Below are positions 26,087 through 36,587 of a DNA stretch of 64,000 nucleotides, piece by piece. How positions within the stretch are numbered: position 1 is the first letter of the stretch; every line of letters starts with the position of its first letter. Under the pieces are notes generated by a model, which saw only the letters and a list, made by a program, of their open reading frames with translations, ran no database searches and was not told where the DNA came from. The stretch is taken from the NCBI RefSeq assembly GCF_041346945.1, contig NZ_CP166850.1, forward strand, positions 124,001 through 188,000. Direction: 5' to 3'. The stretch comes from Amycolatopsis sp. cg9 (GTDB lineage Bacteria > Actinomycetota > Actinomycetes > Mycobacteriales > Pseudonocardiaceae). The position numbers were made by a program, and so were the translations under genes.

Positions 26087-26127
26087 GTGTGAAACAGGGT
26101 TGGAACCCTGTTTCACACTCACGACCG
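26078..26127. terminator. Long perfect hairpin between convergent genes
   Basis: Bases 26078-26101 and 26104-26127 are perfect 24-bp inverted repeats around a 2-base loop (core GTGTGAAACAGGGTT). The hairpin covers the last codons of the GNAT gene and ends 5 bp before the mannosidase stop, so it can work as a bidirectional transcription end. Such an exceptionally perfect stem is likely a repeated element in the genome. Confidence 0.75.
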
Positions 26128-26132
26128 GCCGG

Positions 26133-28844
26133 TCAGCGGTAGACCTCGAACTCGTAGATCCGGGCCGCGCCGTTGCCGTTGTTGGTCGGTGTGGTGAGGT
26201 TCAGCTTCACGTACCGCGCCGATCGGGTCGTGATCGGGTGGTACGTGCGGCTGGCCCGCGAGCCGGACACCGACGCGACCGTCGTCCACGTCGAGCCGTC
26301 GGTCGACGTCTGGATCGTGAAGGCGCCGGTGTTCCAGCCGGTCGTCTCACCGCCCAGGCCGGCGTGTTTGACCACGAACGAGGACACGTTCTGCGCCGAC
26401 CCGAGGTCGATCTGGAGGAACTTCGTCGCGGCGGTGCTGCAGAACTTGCTGTTGTTCGCCAGGCTGCCGTCGACGGCCTTGTCCGCGCTCTCGGCCGAGT
26501 TGCACGAGGCCGAGCCCGACGCCGCCTTGCCCTGCGCCAGGTTCGTGCCGAGCTCCGGCGCGGCCGGCGGGGGCGTGAACCCGTCGTTGTACGACGGCGG
26601 GACGTCCGCGGTGCTCGTGCCCCAGGCGCTCGGCGACGAGCCCATCGTGTAGTTCAGCGCCGCCGCGCCCGCGATGTCGCCGTAGCGGATCCACGACTTG
26701 GTCGTCGCGGTCCCGTTGACGCTCAGGCTCTGCACGTACTGCGCGCCCTGGCCCGCGCCCGAGCCGGTGATCTGGATCGTGCCGCTCGGGCGGACGATCG
26801 AGACCGCCGGGAACAGCGGCCCGTGCAGCGCCAGGACGTCCGCGCCCGGCGTCGCCGGGTACATGCCCAGCGCGGCGAAGACGTACCACGCCGAGGTCGC
26901 GCCGAGGTCGTCGTTGCCGGGCAGGCCGCCCGCGCCGGTGGTGAACGACTCGTTCATCACGCGCCGCACCGCCGAGCTGGTGCCCTGCGGGTAGGCCGCG
27001 TAGTTGTACGCCCACGGCACGCCGTGCTCGGGCTCGTTGCCGATGTAGAAGTACGGCTGGGTGAGACCGCCGTTGAGCTGGGTGAAGTGGTGGTCCAGCC
27101 GCTGGACGGCGGTCTTGCGGCCGCCCATCAGGTTGATCAGGCCCTGGTAGTTGTACGGCACCATCCAGGTGTACTGCGACGGGTTGCCCTCGGTGTAGCC
27201 GCTGTCGCTCGACGGCACGACCGGCCACGCCCAGTTCCCGTCGCTGCCGCGCGGCTGGACGTAGCCCGAGTCGGCGCCGAACACGTTCTGCCACCACTGG
27301 GCGCGCTGCATGTAGGTGGTGTACTTCGCGGTGTCGCCGACGGCCTTCGCGAACTGCGCCACCGCGAAGTCCGACGCCGAGTACTCGAGCGAATCCGACG
27401 GGTCTTCGTAGACGTAGTGCCGGCTGAGGTAGCCGCTCTCCCGGCCGCGGATCGCCTGTCCCTGCGCGGTACCGCCGTTGGAGCTCTTGTCCATCAACGT
27501 GAGCGCCGCGGCGGTGTCGAAGCCGCGGACCCCGAAGGCGTACATGCTGCCGACGACGATCGGCCCGGGGTCACCGGTCATCACGAAGTGCTCGTTGCTG
27601 TTGTGCGACCACTTGGGCAGCAGGCCGCCCTGCTGGCCGTCCAGCACCATCGACTTCGCGATGTCGCTCGCCTCGTTCGGGGCGAGCAACCCGATCAGCG
27701 CCGCCCACGACCGGTAGATGTCCCAGCCTGAGTAGTTCTGGTAGACGGTGTGGGACGCCGTGTGGATCGCCTGGTCGAACCCGCGGTACTGGCCGTTGGT
27801 GTCGCTGGCGATGTTCGGGTTCTGGAACACGTGGTACAGCGCCGTGTAGAACTTCTGCAGGTCCGCGGCCGCACCGCCGGTCACCTGCACGCGGTTCAGG
27901 ACGTCGTTCCAGCTCGTGTCGGCCGCACCGCGGACGCCGGCGAAGTCGAAGCCGGGGTTCTCGGCGGCGAGGTTCGCCTGCGCGTTGGCCAGGCTGACGA
28001 ACGAAATGCCGACCTTCGCCTGCACAACTGCGTTGCTGGAGGTGTCGAAGGTGACGTAGCCGCCGGAGTTCGTGCCGCTGGCGCTCGCGGACCCGGCGCT
28101 CACCGTGCCGCCGAGCCAGGTGCCGAACCCGCTGGGCACGCGGTCGAACTGGATCACGTAGAAGATCTGGTACGTCTTGCCGGACCCGCAGAAACCACCG
28201 CCGGTCACCGAACCGGTGAGCTGGCTGCCGCTGATGCTGATGGACCCGGTGCGGCTGCCGGTGGCGCTGCGGCCGGTGTTCACGAGCAGCCGCGCGGACG
28301 TCGTGTTCGGGTAGGTCAGCTTCATCGAGCCGGACCGCTTGGTCGCCGACAGCTCGACGGTGGTGTTGTAGTTGTCGAGCTTGTTCTTGTAGTAGCCGGG
28401 CGCGGCCGATTCGTTCGCCTTGGTGTAGCGCCCCGCGTACCCGGTCCAGCCGGTGCCCGGCGAAGTGCCGATGGCGCCGGTGATCGGCAGCAGGCCGAGG
28501 TCTTCGTTGTTGGGGCAGCCGGCGCCGTTGAAGTGGGTGAGGCTGAATTCCTCGATGCCGGTGTCGCTGTACCGGTACCCGGACGGCGACGCGGTCGGGG
28601 TGTCCGGGCTGAACTGCACCATCCCGAACGGCACGACGGCGCCCGGGTACGTGCTGCCGCCGGCACCGCCGGGCACGGGGTTCGGCGAGTTGCTGTTGTC
28701 CGTGCCGATGAAGGGATTCACGTACTGCGTAAGGGCTGACGTGGCGCCTTCGGCGGGCATTGCGGCGAGCCCCGCGCCGACGAGCGCGACCGCGAGCAGA
28801 ACCGCGCGCACCCGTCTGCGCATCCTCGGGAGTGGTCCGGACAT
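26133..28844 (-). CDS. Secreted GH92 alpha-1,2-mannosidase with F5/8C domain
   Basis: A 903-residue exported glycosidase. The signal peptide (about 1-33) has RMRRRVRAVLLAVALVGAGLA and an Ala-x-Ala-like end. The GH92 catalytic part starts YVNPFIGTDNSNS and includes PNIASDTNGQYRGFD. The motif NEPEHGVPW (near 602) holds the probable acid glutamate, and GNDDLGATSAWYVFAALGMYP (near 642) holds the aspartates that position water; GH92 needs calcium. The C-terminal 140 residues (NLAQGKAASGSASCNSAESA to IYEFEVYR) are an F5/8 type C/CBM32 carbohydrate-binding module. It probably trims alpha-mannosides of environmental glycans. Tandem LacI-type operators precede it. Confidence 0.93.
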   Translation of the reverse strand: MSGPLPRMRRRVRAVLLAVALVGAGLAAMPAEGATSALTQYVNPFIGTDNSNSPNPVPGGAGGSTYPGAVVPFGMVQFSPDTPTASPSGYRYSDTGIEEFSLTHFNGAGCPNNEDLGLLPITGAIGTSPGTGWTGYAGRYTKANESAAPGYYKNKLDNYNTTVELSATKRSGSMKLTYPNTTSARLLVNTGRSATGSRTGSISISGSQLTGSVTGGGFCGSGKTYQIFYVIQFDRVPSGFGTWLGGTVSAGSASASGTNSGGYVTFDTSSNAVVQAKVGISFVSLANAQANLAAENPGFDFAGVRGAADTSWNDVLNRVQVTGGAAADLQKFYTALYHVFQNPNIASDTNGQYRGFDQAIHTASHTVYQNYSGWDIYRSWAALIGLLAPNEASDIAKSMVLDGQQGGLLPKWSHNSNEHFVMTGDPGPIVVGSMYAFGVRGFDTAAALTLMDKSSNGGTAQGQAIRGRESGYLSRHYVYEDPSDSLEYSASDFAVAQFAKAVGDTAKYTTYMQRAQWWQNVFGADSGYVQPRGSDGNWAWPVVPSSDSGYTEGNPSQYTWMVPYNYQGLINLMGGRKTAVQRLDHHFTQLNGGLTQPYFYIGNEPEHGVPWAYNYAAYPQGTSSAVRRVMNESFTTGAGGLPGNDDLGATSAWYVFAALGMYPATPGADVLALHGPLFPAVSIVRPSGTIQITGSGAGQGAQYVQSLSVNGTATTKSWIRYGDIAGAAALNYTMGSSPSAWGTSTADVPPSYNDGFTPPPAAPELGTNLAQGKAASGSASCNSAESADKAVDGSLANNSKFCSTAATKFLQIDLGSAQNVSSFVVKHAGLGGETTGWNTGAFTIQTSTDGSTWTTVASVSGSRASRTYHPITTRSARYVKLNLTTPTNNGNGAARIYEFEVYR

Positions 28845-28881
28845 GGAACCCTTCCTCTCCTTGCCGCACGCTTTCGCCGGG

Positions 28882-28944
28882 CGACAACGTTGTCGGGCGT
28901 CGTGACAACGATGTCAGGTCGGCGGGTGCCGCGCTGACAACGTC
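28882..28944. promoter_or_regulatory. Cluster of LacI-type operator sites
   Basis: Three TGACAACG-like sites lie upstream of the mannosidase gene. CGACAACGTTGTCG (28882-28895) is a perfect palindrome, TGACAACGATGTCA (28903-28916) a near-perfect one, and TGACAACGTC (28935-28944) a half-site. TGACAACGTTGTCA-type dyads are typical of LacI-family carbohydrate regulators in actinobacteria. The regulator gene is not in the window. Confidence 0.6.
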
Positions 28945-29134
28945 GAGGGGATCGAAGTGGTACCGGAACTCGGTGGCAGGACATGGTGCCACGGCGGGAC
29001 CCTCCCGCGGAAGCACCGAAAGTTCGTTGTGCGCCAAGCGATCCGCGGACCGGACCAGTCAGGGACGGTGGACCACTCGGTGGCCGCCGAATCCGACTGC
29101 ACCCCCCGGGCCGGACGGGCGCGAGGTCGCGAAC

Positions 29135-29193
29135 GACTCATTCGGGACCACCAACGCCGCCAATGACCCATTCGCGACCCCAGCCCGAGCACG
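29135..29193. repeat. 59-bp direct repeat, copy 1
   Basis: This 59-bp stretch is identical to 29275-29333. It contains GACTCATTCGGGACC and ATGACCCATTCGCGACC segments, derivatives of the palindromic unit GGTCGCGAATGA/TCATTCGCGACC seen again at 47.1 kb. No gene was found in the 29000-29351 gap; the repeats occupy most of it. Confidence 0.85.
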
Positions 29194-29274
29194 CACCCCG
29201 CGACACTCAGGACCACCCGGCGGCCGCCCGGTATGCACCCCCACTCCCAGCCGACCGCACGCAACGTCCCCAGT

Positions 29275-29333
29275 GACTCATTCGGGACCACCAACGCCGC
29301 CAATGACCCATTCGCGACCCCAGCCCGAGCACG
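29275..29333. repeat. 59-bp direct repeat, copy 2
   Basis: Exact second copy of the 59-bp unit, offset by 140 bp from the first. The 81 bp between copies (29194-29274) are GC-rich, with no recognisable coding content. The YigZ gene ends 18 bp further on. Confidence 0.85.
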
Positions 29334-29351
29334 AACACGCCCGGCGCCCGC

Positions 29352-29984
29352 TCAGGAACCCCGGACCACCCAGTGGTCGCCGAGCGCGGTCGTCGTCGCT
29401 TCGCCGTTCGTCAGGTCCGCCAGCCAGCTCTCGAAGGCCGGCGCCTCCCCCGGCGCCAGTCCGATCTCGAAGCGGGCCCGCTCGTCGAACCGCGTGGCGT
29501 GGAGCAAGTACGGCGACGCGCGCAAGTCGTTCTCGAGGCGGCCCGCGCGGTCGTAGCTCACCGCGACTTCCACCAGCGCGAGACGCCGGTGTTCTAGTAC
29601 ACCAACAACTTCCAGTGCCTCCGAAACGGACTGTCCGTACGCGCGGATCAGTCCGCCCGCTCCCAGCAGCACCCCGCCGAAGTAGCGGGTCACCACCGCG
29701 ACCGCGTCGGTGACCTCGCGGCGGCGCAGCACTTCCAGCATCGGCGTGCCCGCGGTGCCCGCCGGTTCGCCGTCGTCGCTCGAGCGCTGGGTCCGGCCGT
29801 CGGGGCCGAGAACGAAGGCGTGGCAGTGGTGTCGTGCCCCCGGTTCGGCGCGCCGGCGGCCCGCGATGAACTCGCGCGCGGCCTCTTCCGACGTCACCGG
29901 GGCGAGCGCGCAGAGGAACCGGGAGCGCTTGATCTCGATCTCGTGGACCCCGGATCGAGCCACGGAGAGATAACGATCAGTCAT
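29352..29984 (-). CDS. YigZ/IMPACT (UPF0029) family protein
   Basis: The 210-residue protein has the IMPACT N-terminal domain: EIEIKRSRFLCALAPVTSEEAAREFI, then HHCHAFVLGPDG, SDDGEPAGTAGTPMLEVLRR and AVVTRYFGGVLLGAGGLIRAYG, the family signature. A small DUF1949 C-terminal domain follows (about 135-200). YigZ proteins are linked to translation or RNA binding, but their biochemical role is unsettled. ATG 29984 is chosen over a longer open frame because MTDRYLSVARSGVHEIEIKRSRF is the normal start. Confidence 0.88.
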   Translation of the reverse strand: MTDRYLSVARSGVHEIEIKRSRFLCALAPVTSEEAAREFIAGRRRAEPGARHHCHAFVLGPDGRTQRSSDDGEPAGTAGTPMLEVLRRREVTDAVAVVTRYFGGVLLGAGGLIRAYGQSVSEALEVVGVLEHRRLALVEVAVSYDRAGRLENDLRASPYLLHATRFDERARFEIGLAPGEAPAFESWLADLTNGEATTTALGDHWVVRGS

Positions 29985-30111
29985 CGGACGAGTCCGCCAT
30001 GCCCCCAGCTTCCCACCTCGGCACGGCCTCCCAGCACGTGCCCCAGGCCACTTGGGACGAACGTTTCCGCAGGTCAGAGCACACACAGACCGGCACTCGG
30101 GAGCCACAGCC

Positions 30112-30185
30112 CGACATATGGGACTACCCCCGGGCACGTCAACGTAAGCGTGGCATTTCCCACCCGGGGGCAACGACGTATGTCG
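30112..30185 (+). promoter_or_regulatory. Nested inverted repeat in gltB leader
   Basis: Outer arms CGACATA (30112-30118) and TATGTCG (30179-30185) enclose inner arms CCCCCGGG (30127-30134) and CCCGGGGG (30163-30170). The arrangement could fold as a stem with internal loops. Orientation relative to gltB makes a cis-regulatory RNA or a terminator of an upstream small RNA possible; no known RNA family is recognised. Confidence 0.4.
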
Positions 30186-30239
30186 ATAACAGCGAATTCA
30201 CACTATCGTCATAAGACCCGGCGAACCCGGGAGTAACAC

Positions 30240-30284
30240 CGCGCGCTCCGGCCGGCCCCCACCACAGTGGCCGGTCTGCGCGCG
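30240..30284 (+). promoter_or_regulatory. Hairpin in gltB leader with C-rich loop
   Basis: CGCGCGC (30240-30246) pairs with GCGCGCG (30278-30284), and CCGGCC (30248-30253) with GGCCGG (30269-30274), enclosing a 15-base loop that contains CCCCC. It lies 55 bp after the nested repeat and 233 bp before gltB. Confidence 0.4.
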
Positions 30285-30517
30285 CACGCAGCACCCGACA
30301 TGTTCGGCTGCCCAGTGTTGTGCGGCCTCCCAGATGCCCTGCGTCCGGTTTCCGAGCATCGACGCCCGGCCGGCGCCTCGCGGCATCTTGCACTTCGACA
30401 ACAGCATCTGTTCTCGACTGACCATCGCGGTACCGGACCACTTCGTTAACCGGTTCAGCTAGAACCACACGATGGAGTGAGTACCGGTCGCGCCAACGCC
30501 TTGGGAGGCGGCCAGCC

Positions 30518-33500
30518 GTGACCCACCGTGCCAATTCCCTGCCCCCGTCCGGGGAGCAGTTCAGCAACGCCGAGGCCGAGGGCCTCTACCGGAGCGACTA
30601 CGAACACGACGCCTGCGGTGTCGCCTTCGTCGCCGACCTGACCGGGCGCCGAGACCACGCCATCGTCGCCAAAGCCCTGGTCGCGTTGCGCAACCTGGAA
30701 CACCGAGGGGCGCGGGGTGCCGAACCGGACACCGGGGACGGCGCGGGACTGCTCATCCAGGTCCCGGACGAGTTCTACCGCGAAGTCGTCGACTTCGAGC
30801 TGCCCGAGCCGGGCACCTACGCCGTCGGCACCGCTTTCCTGCCGCAGGACGAAAAACGCCGCGGCCGGGCCATGACGACCATCGAGCGCATCGCCGCCGA
30901 AGAGGACATGCGCGTCCTCGGCTGGCGCGAGCTGCCGGTGCACACCGAGCACTGCGGGCCGACCGCCGCCGAGACCATGCCGCACTTCACGCAGCTGTTC
31001 CTCACCGCGCGCCGCCCGAAGCCGGAGCACTCGGACCCGCTGCACATCGAGCGCAGCGCCTTCTGCGTCCGCAAGCGCGCCGAGCACGAACTCGTCGAGG
31101 ACGACGTGTACTTCCCGTCGCTGTCCTCGCGCACGATCGTCTACAAAGGAATGCTCACCGAGCCGCAGGTCGAGCGCTTCTTCGCCGACCTCACCGACGA
31201 GCGCGTCACCAGCGCCATCGGCCTGGTGCACTCCCGCTTCTCCACCAACACCTTCCCGTCGTGGCCGCTGGCGCACCCGTACCGGTACGTCGCGCACAAC
31301 GGCGAGATCAACACCCTGCGCGGCAACCGCAACTGGATGGACGCCCGCGAGGCGCTGCTCGAGACCGACCTGGTGCCGGGTGACCTCAAGCGGATCTACC
31401 CGGTGATCACCCGCGGCGCCAGCGACTCGGCGTCGTTCGACGAGGTGCTGGAGCTGCTCCACCTCGGCGGCCGCTCGCTGCCCCACGCCGTCCTGATGAT
31501 GATCCCGGAGGCCTGGGAGAACCACCAGGAGATGGACCCGGCCCGGCGCGCGTTCTACGAGTTCCACTCGACGCTGATGGAACCGTGGGACGGCCCGGCG
31601 CTCGTCGCCTTCACCGACGGCTCCCAGATCGGCGCGGTCCTCGACCGCAACGGCCTGCGCCCCGGCCGCTACTGGGTCACCGACGACGGCCTCGTCGTGC
31701 TGGCCTCCGAGGTCGGCGTGCTCGACATCGACCCGGCGACGATCGTCCGGAAGGGACGCCTCGAACCCGGACGGATGTTCCTCGTGGACACCGCCGAGGG
31801 CCGGATCGTCGAAGACGACGAGGTCAAGACCGAGCTGGCCACCGCGCACCCGTACGACGAGTGGGTCGAGGCCGGTCTCCTGCACCTGGAGGACCTGCCC
31901 GAGCGCGACCGCGAAGTGCCGCTGCACGCGGCGCTCGTCCGCCGCCAGCAGGCGTTCGGCTACACCGAGGAAGAGCTCGACGCCATCCTCGAGCCGATGG
32001 CCCGCACCGGCGCGGAGCCGATCGGCTCGATGGGCAACGACTCGCCGATCGCGACGCTGTCCAGCCGGCCGCGGCTGATCTTCGACTACTTCATCCAGCT
32101 CTTCGCCCAGGTGACGAACCCGCCGCTGGACGCCATCCGCGAGGAGCTCGTCACCGCGCTCGGCACGCAGATCGGTGCCGAGCCGAACCTGCTGGTGGGC
32201 AACGCGGCGTCCTGCCGCCGGATCGTGCTGCCGTTCCCGGTGCTCGACAACGACCAGCTCGCCAAGCTGGTGCACGTCAACGACGACGGCGACCTGCCGG
32301 AGTTCCAGGCCGTCACGGTGCTCGGCCGCTACAACGTCCACGGCGGCGGCGAGGCGCTGCTCAAGCGCCTCGACGAGATCCGCGCCGAGGTGTCGGAGGC
32401 GATCGAGGACGGCGCGCGGCTGATCGTGCTGTCCGACCGCGGGGTCGACGAGGACCACGCGCCGATCCCCTCGCTGCTGCTGACCGGCGCGGTGCACCAC
32501 CACCTCGTCCGCGAGAAGACGCGCACGCAGGTCGGCCTCATCGTCGAGGCCGGCGACGCGCGCGAGGTGCACCACATCGCGCTGCTCATCGGCTACGGCG
32601 TCGCCGCGGTGAACCCGTACCTGGCGATGGCGACCGTCGAGGAGCTGGCCCACCAGGGCCAGATCCCGGGCGTCACGCCGAAGGAAGCGACGGCCAACCT
32701 GATCAAGGCGCTCGGCAAGGGCGTCCGGAAGACGATGTCCAAGATGGGCGTCTCGACCGTCGCGTCCTACACCGGCGCGCAGATCTTCGAAGCGATCGGG
32801 CTCGGCGACGAGGTCATCGACACCTGCTTCACCGGCACGACGTCCCGCCTCGGCGGCGTCGGCTTCGAGACCCTCGCCGACGAGGTCGCGAAGCGGCACA
32901 AGTACGCGTTCCCGGCCGACGGCGTCCGGGCGTCGCACCGCGAGCTCGAAACGGGCGCGGACTACCAGTGGCGCCGCGAAGGCGAGCCGCACCTGTTCAA
33001 CCCGCAGACCGTCTTCAAGCTCCAGCACTCCACGCGGTCCGGGAAGTACGAGATCTTCAAGGAGTACACGAAGTCCGTCGACGACCAGGCCGAGAAGCTG
33101 CTGACGCTGCGCGGGCTGTTCGACTTCAAGTACGGCAAGCGCGCGCCGGTGCCGATCGAGGAGGTCGAACCGGTCTCGGAGATCGTCAAGCGGTTCGCCA
33201 CCGGCGCCATCTCCTACGGCTCGATCTCGATGGAGATGCACCAGACCCTCGCCGTCGCGATGAACCGCCTCGGCGGCAAGTCGAACACCGGTGAGGGCGG
33301 CGAGGACGCCGAGCGGCTCTACGACCCGGAACGGCGCAGTGCTGTCAAGCAGGTCGCGTCCGGCCGGTTCGGCGTCACGAGCGAATACCTCGTCAACGCC
33401 GACGACATCCAGATCAAGATGGCGCAGGGCGCGAAGCCCGGCGAAGGCGGGCAGCTGCCCGGCGCGAAGGTGTACCCGTGGATCGCGAAGACGCGGTTCT

Positions 33501-35089
33501 CGACGCCGGGCGTCGGCCTGATCTCACCGCCGCCGCACCACGACATCTACTCGATCGAGGACCTGGCGCAGCTGATCCACGACCTCAAGAACGCCAACCC
33601 GAACGCGCGCATCCACGTGAAGCTCGTGTCCGAGGTCGGCGTCGGCACGGTCGCGGCGGGCGTGTCCAAGGCGCACGCGGACGTCGTGCTCATCTCGGGC
33701 CACGACGGCGGGACGGGCGCGTCGCCGCTGTCGTCCATCAAGCACGCCGGTGGCCCGTGGGAGCTCGGCCTGGCCGAGACGCAGCAGACGCTGCTGGCCA
33801 ACCGGCTGCGCGACCGGATCGTGGTGCAGACCGACGGCCAGCTCAAGACCGGCCGCGACGTCATCGTCGCGGCGCTGCTCGGTGCCGAGGAGTTCGGCTT
33901 CGCGACCGCGCCGCTGGTGGTGTCGGGCTGCATCATGATGCGCGTCTGCCACCTCGACACCTGTCCCGTCGGGGTCGCGACGCAGAACCCGAAGCTGCGC
34001 GAGAAGTTCAGCGGCAAGGCCGAATACGTCGTCAACTTCTTCGAGTTCATCGCCCAGGAAGTGCGCGAGTACCTGGCGGAGCTCGGTTTCCGGTCGATCG
34101 CCGAGGCGGTCGGGCACGCCGAGTTCCTCGACAAGCGCAAGGCGATCGAGCACTGGAAGGCCGCCGGGCTGGACCTGTCGCCGATCTTCCACGTGCCCGA
34201 CACGGCCCCGGCCGGGCTGCGGCTGCAGCAGACGCTGCAGGACCACGGCTTGGAGAAGGCGCTCGACAACACGCTGATCCAGCTCGCCGAGGGCGCGTTG
34301 AACTCCGGCGACAAGGTGCGGCTGGAACTGCCCGTCCGCAACGTGAACCGGACCGTCGGCACCATGCTCGGCTCGGAGCTGACCAAGCGGTGGGGCGGCG
34401 AAGGCCTGCCCGACGACACCATCGACGTCACCTTCACCGGCACCGCGGGCCAGTCGTTCGGCGCGTTCGTGCCCAAGGGCATCACGCTGCGGCTCTACGG
34501 CGACGGCAACGACTACGTCGGCAAGGGCCTCTCCGGCGGCCGGCTGATCGTGCGCCCGCCGAAGGAGGCGCGGATCGCCGCCGAGGACCACATCATCGCC
34601 GGCAACGTCATCGCCTACGGCGCCACGAGCGGCGAGATCTTCATCCGCGGCAAGGTCGGCGAGCGGTTCTGCGTGCGCAACTCGGGCGCGCTGGCCGTCG
34701 TCGAGGGTGTCGGCGACCACGGCGGCGAGTACATGACCGGCGGCCGGATGGTCGTGCTCGGCCCGATCGGGCGGAACTTCGCGGCCGGCATGTCCGGTGG
34801 CATCGCCTACGTGCTCGACCTGCCCGCGCACCGCGTCAACCCGGAGATGGTCGACCTCGACCCGCTCGACTCCGAGGACGCGGACTTCCTGCGCGAGACG
34901 CTGGAAAAGCACTACGACGAAACGGAATCCGCCGTGGCGCGGGAACTGCTGGCCGACTGGGACGCGGGCGTCGACCGCTTCGGGAAGGTCATGCCGAAGG
35001 ACTACAAGCGCGTGCTCGCCGCCCAGGTGCAGGCCGAGCGCGACGGGCGCGACGTGAACGAGGCGATCATGGAGGCCGCACATGGCTGA
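30518..35089 (+). CDS. gltB: Glutamate synthase (NADPH) large subunit
   Basis: A 1523-residue GOGAT alpha subunit. After a propeptide the class II glutaminase nucleophile is Cys33 in [13 protein letters not shown]. The glutaminase domain runs to about residue 430. A central domain follows, then the FMN/2-oxoglutarate synthase barrel (about 830-1200) with [22 protein letters not shown] and [18 protein letters not shown]. The [3Fe-4S] cysteines are in [15 protein letters not shown] near 1138. The C-terminal beta-helix has GGRLIVRPP and [21 protein letters not shown]. It makes two glutamates from glutamine and 2-oxoglutarate. Start GTG 30518; it overlaps gltD by 8 bp. Confidence 0.97.
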   Translation: MTHRANSLPPSGEQFSNAEAEGLYRSDYEHDACGVAFVADLTGRRDHAIVAKALVALRNLEHRGARGAEPDTGDGAGLLIQVPDEFYREVVDFELPEPGTYAVGTAFLPQDEKRRGRAMTTIERIAAEEDMRVLGWRELPVHTEHCGPTAAETMPHFTQLFLTARRPKPEHSDPLHIERSAFCVRKRAEHELVEDDVYFPSLSSRTIVYKGMLTEPQVERFFADLTDERVTSAIGLVHSRFSTNTFPSWPLAHPYRYVAHNGEINTLRGNRNWMDAREALLETDLVPGDLKRIYPVITRGASDSASFDEVLELLHLGGRSLPHAVLMMIPEAWENHQEMDPARRAFYEFHSTLMEPWDGPALVAFTDGSQIGAVLDRNGLRPGRYWVTDDGLVVLASEVGVLDIDPATIVRKGRLEPGRMFLVDTAEGRIVEDDEVKTELATAHPYDEWVEAGLLHLEDLPERDREVPLHAALVRRQQAFGYTEEELDAILEPMARTGAEPIGSMGNDSPIATLSSRPRLIFDYFIQLFAQVTNPPLDAIREELVTALGTQIGAEPNLLVGNAASCRRIVLPFPVLDNDQLAKLVHVNDDGDLPEFQAVTVLGRYNVHGGGEALLKRLDEIRAEVSEAIEDGARLIVLSDRGVDEDHAPIPSLLLTGAVHHHLVREKTRTQVGLIVEAGDAREVHHIALLIGYGVAAVNPYLAMATVEELAHQGQIPGVTPKEATANLIKALGKGVRKTMSKMGVSTVASYTGAQIFEAIGLGDEVIDTCFTGTTSRLGGVGFETLADEVAKRHKYAFPADGVRASHRELETGADYQWRREGEPHLFNPQTVFKLQHSTRSGKYEIFKEYTKSVDDQAEKLLTLRGLFDFKYGKRAPVPIEEVEPVSEIVKRFATGAISYGSISMEMHQTLAVAMNRLGGKSNTGEGGEDAERLYDPERRSAVKQVASGRFGVTSEYLVNADDIQIKMAQGAKPGEGGQLPGAKVYPWIAKTRFSTPGVGLISPPPHHDIYSIEDLAQLIHDLKNANPNARIHVKLVSEVGVGTVAAGVSKAHADVVLISGHDGGTGASPLSSIKHAGGPWELGLAETQQTLLANRLRDRIVVQTDGQLKTGRDVIVAALLGAEEFGFATAPLVVSGCIMMRVCHLDTCPVGVATQNPKLREKFSGKAEYVVNFFEFIAQEVREYLAELGFRSIAEAVGHAEFLDKRKAIEHWKAAGLDLSPIFHVPDTAPAGLRLQQTLQDHGLEKALDNTLIQLAEGALNSGDKVRLELPVRNVNRTVGTMLGSELTKRWGGEGLPDDTIDVTFTGTAGQSFGAFVPKGITLRLYGDGNDYVGKGLSGGRLIVRPPKEARIAAEDHIIAGNVIAYGATSGEIFIRGKVGERFCVRNSGALAVVEGVGDHGGEYMTGGRMVVLGPIGRNFAAGMSGGIAYVLDLPAHRVNPEMVDLDPLDSEDADFLRETLEKHYDETESAVARELLADWDAGVDRFGKVMPKDYKRVLAAQVQAERDGRDVNEAIMEAAHG

Positions 35090-36530
35090 CCCCAAGGGCT
35101 TTCTGACCACCACGCGGGAAGAACCGAAGCGCCGTCCCGTCGACCTCCGGCTGCTGGACTGGCGAGAGGTCTACGAGGACTTCGCCACGACGAAGCTGGA
35201 GAAGCAGGCCGGCCGCTGCATGGACTGCGGCATCCCGTTCTGCCACCAGGGCTGCCCGCTCGGGAACCTCATCCCCGAGTGGAACACGCTGGTGTGGCGG
35301 GACGACTGGCGCCAGGCCATCGACCGGCTGCACGCGACGAACAACTTCCCGGAGTTCACCGGCACGCTGTGCCCGGCACCCTGCGAAACCGCTTGCGTGC
35401 TCGGGATCAACGACGACCCGGTGACGATCAAGCGCGTCGAGATCTCCATCGTCGACCGCGCCTTCGCGGAGGGCTGGATCACGCCCGAGGTCCCGGCGGT
35501 GCGCACGGGCAAGAAGGTCGCGGTCGTGGGCTCCGGCCCGTCGGGACTCGCCGCGGCGCAGCAGCTGACGCGCGCGGGCCACAGCGTCGTGGTCTACGAG
35601 CGGGCCGACAAGATCGGCGGGCTGCTGCGCTACGGCATCCCCGAGTTCAAGATGGAGAAGTCCCGCCTCGACCGCCGGCTCGCGCAGATGGAAGCCGAAG
35701 GCACGGAGTTCCGGGCGTCGGTCAACGTCGGCGCCGACCTGCCGATCGCCGACCTGCTGGCCCACGACGCCGTGGTGCTGGCCGGCGGCGCGACCGACTG
35801 GCGCGACCTGCCGATCTCCGGCCGCGAGCTCGACGGCATCCACCAGGCCATGGAGTTCCTGCCGCCGGCCAACCGGGTCGCCTCGGGCGAGCTGGAGAAG
35901 TCGCCGTTCGACGCTTCGGGCCTGGACGTGGTCGTGATCGGCGGCGGCGACACCGGCGCGGACTGCGTCGGGACGTCGCACCGCCAGGGCGCGCGTTCGG
36001 TGACGCAGCTGGAGATCATGCCCAAGCCGCCGGAGTCCCGGTCGGACGCCCACCCGTGGCCGACGTACCCGATGATCTACCGGGTGTCCTCGGCGCACGA
36101 AGAGGGCGGCGAGCGGCTGTACGCGGTGAACACGCAGGAGTTCCTGGGCGACGAGTCCGGCCGCGTCCGGGCGCTGAAGCTGGTCGAGGTGCGCAACGAA
36201 GGCGGCAAGTTCGTCCCCGTCGAGGGGTCGGAGCGCGAGCTGCCCGCGCAGCTCGTCCTGCTGGCCATGGGTTTCCTCGGCCCGCAGAAGCAGGGGCTGC
36301 TCGAAGACCTCGGCGTCGAGCTGGACGGGCGCGGCAACGTGGTCCGCGACAAGGCGTTCAAGACGAGCCTCGACAACGTGTTCGTGGCCGGCGACATGGG
36401 CCGCGGCCAGTCCCTGATCGTGTGGGCGATCGCGGAGGGCCGCAGTGCCGCGGCCGGCGTCGACGCCTTCCTGACCGGGCGGGACTTCCTGCCCGCCCCG
36501 ATCGCGCCGACGGACCGGCCGATCGCGTAG
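35082..36530 (+). CDS. gltD: Glutamate synthase (NADPH) small subunit
   Basis: A 482-residue GOGAT beta subunit. The N-terminal domain holds two 4Fe-4S sites ([16 protein letters not shown] and [14 protein letters not shown]). The FAD-binding motif [15 protein letters not shown] follows near 143, and the NADPH-binding motif [14 protein letters not shown] near 287. The C-terminal [22 protein letters not shown] closes the FAD site. It passes electrons from NADPH to GltB. ATG 35082 lies inside the end of gltB, so the two are coupled. Confidence 0.97.
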   Translation: MADPKGFLTTTREEPKRRPVDLRLLDWREVYEDFATTKLEKQAGRCMDCGIPFCHQGCPLGNLIPEWNTLVWRDDWRQAIDRLHATNNFPEFTGTLCPAPCETACVLGINDDPVTIKRVEISIVDRAFAEGWITPEVPAVRTGKKVAVVGSGPSGLAAAQQLTRAGHSVVVYERADKIGGLLRYGIPEFKMEKSRLDRRLAQMEAEGTEFRASVNVGADLPIADLLAHDAVVLAGGATDWRDLPISGRELDGIHQAMEFLPPANRVASGELEKSPFDASGLDVVVIGGGDTGADCVGTSHRQGARSVTQLEIMPKPPESRSDAHPWPTYPMIYRVSSAHEEGGERLYAVNTQEFLGDESGRVRALKLVEVRNEGGKFVPVEGSERELPAQLVLLAMGFLGPQKQGLLEDLGVELDGRGNVVRDKAFKTSLDNVFVAGDMGRGQSLIVWAIAEGRSAAAGVDAFLTGRDFLPAPIAPTDRPIA

Positions 36531-36587
36531 AACCCGGCGCCGGCGGAGGTGTCACTGTCGCCACCTCCGCCGGCGCTGTCCCACTCC

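Larger units (their letters stand above)
29985..30517. other. 533-bp intergenic leader before gltB
   Basis: No protein gene is visible in this stretch. It holds the gltB promoter region and at least two sizeable inverted repeats (see 30112-30185 and 30240-30284), and near its end a GGGAGG ribosome-binding site at about 30507. I looked for the GlnR-type half-sites expected of nitrogen control and found no convincing pair. Confidence 0.5.

Noticed and set aside
29135..29333. Possible CRISPR-like array
   Set aside because: There are only two long identical units with an 81-bp spacer, no regular short spacers and no cas genes.
30286..30517. GlnR box upstream of gltB
   Set aside because: GTTAAC at about 30444 fits one half-site, but no GAAAC-like half-site lies six bases downstream.
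30455..33241. Very long open frame antisense to gltB
   Set aside because: It is the mirror of a strongly conserved gltB frame in high-GC DNA; its composition is Arg/Val/Gly/Ala-rich with no domain. The same applies to other long antisense or frame-shifted open frames, for example opposite the FAD oxidase, GH92 and emb genes.
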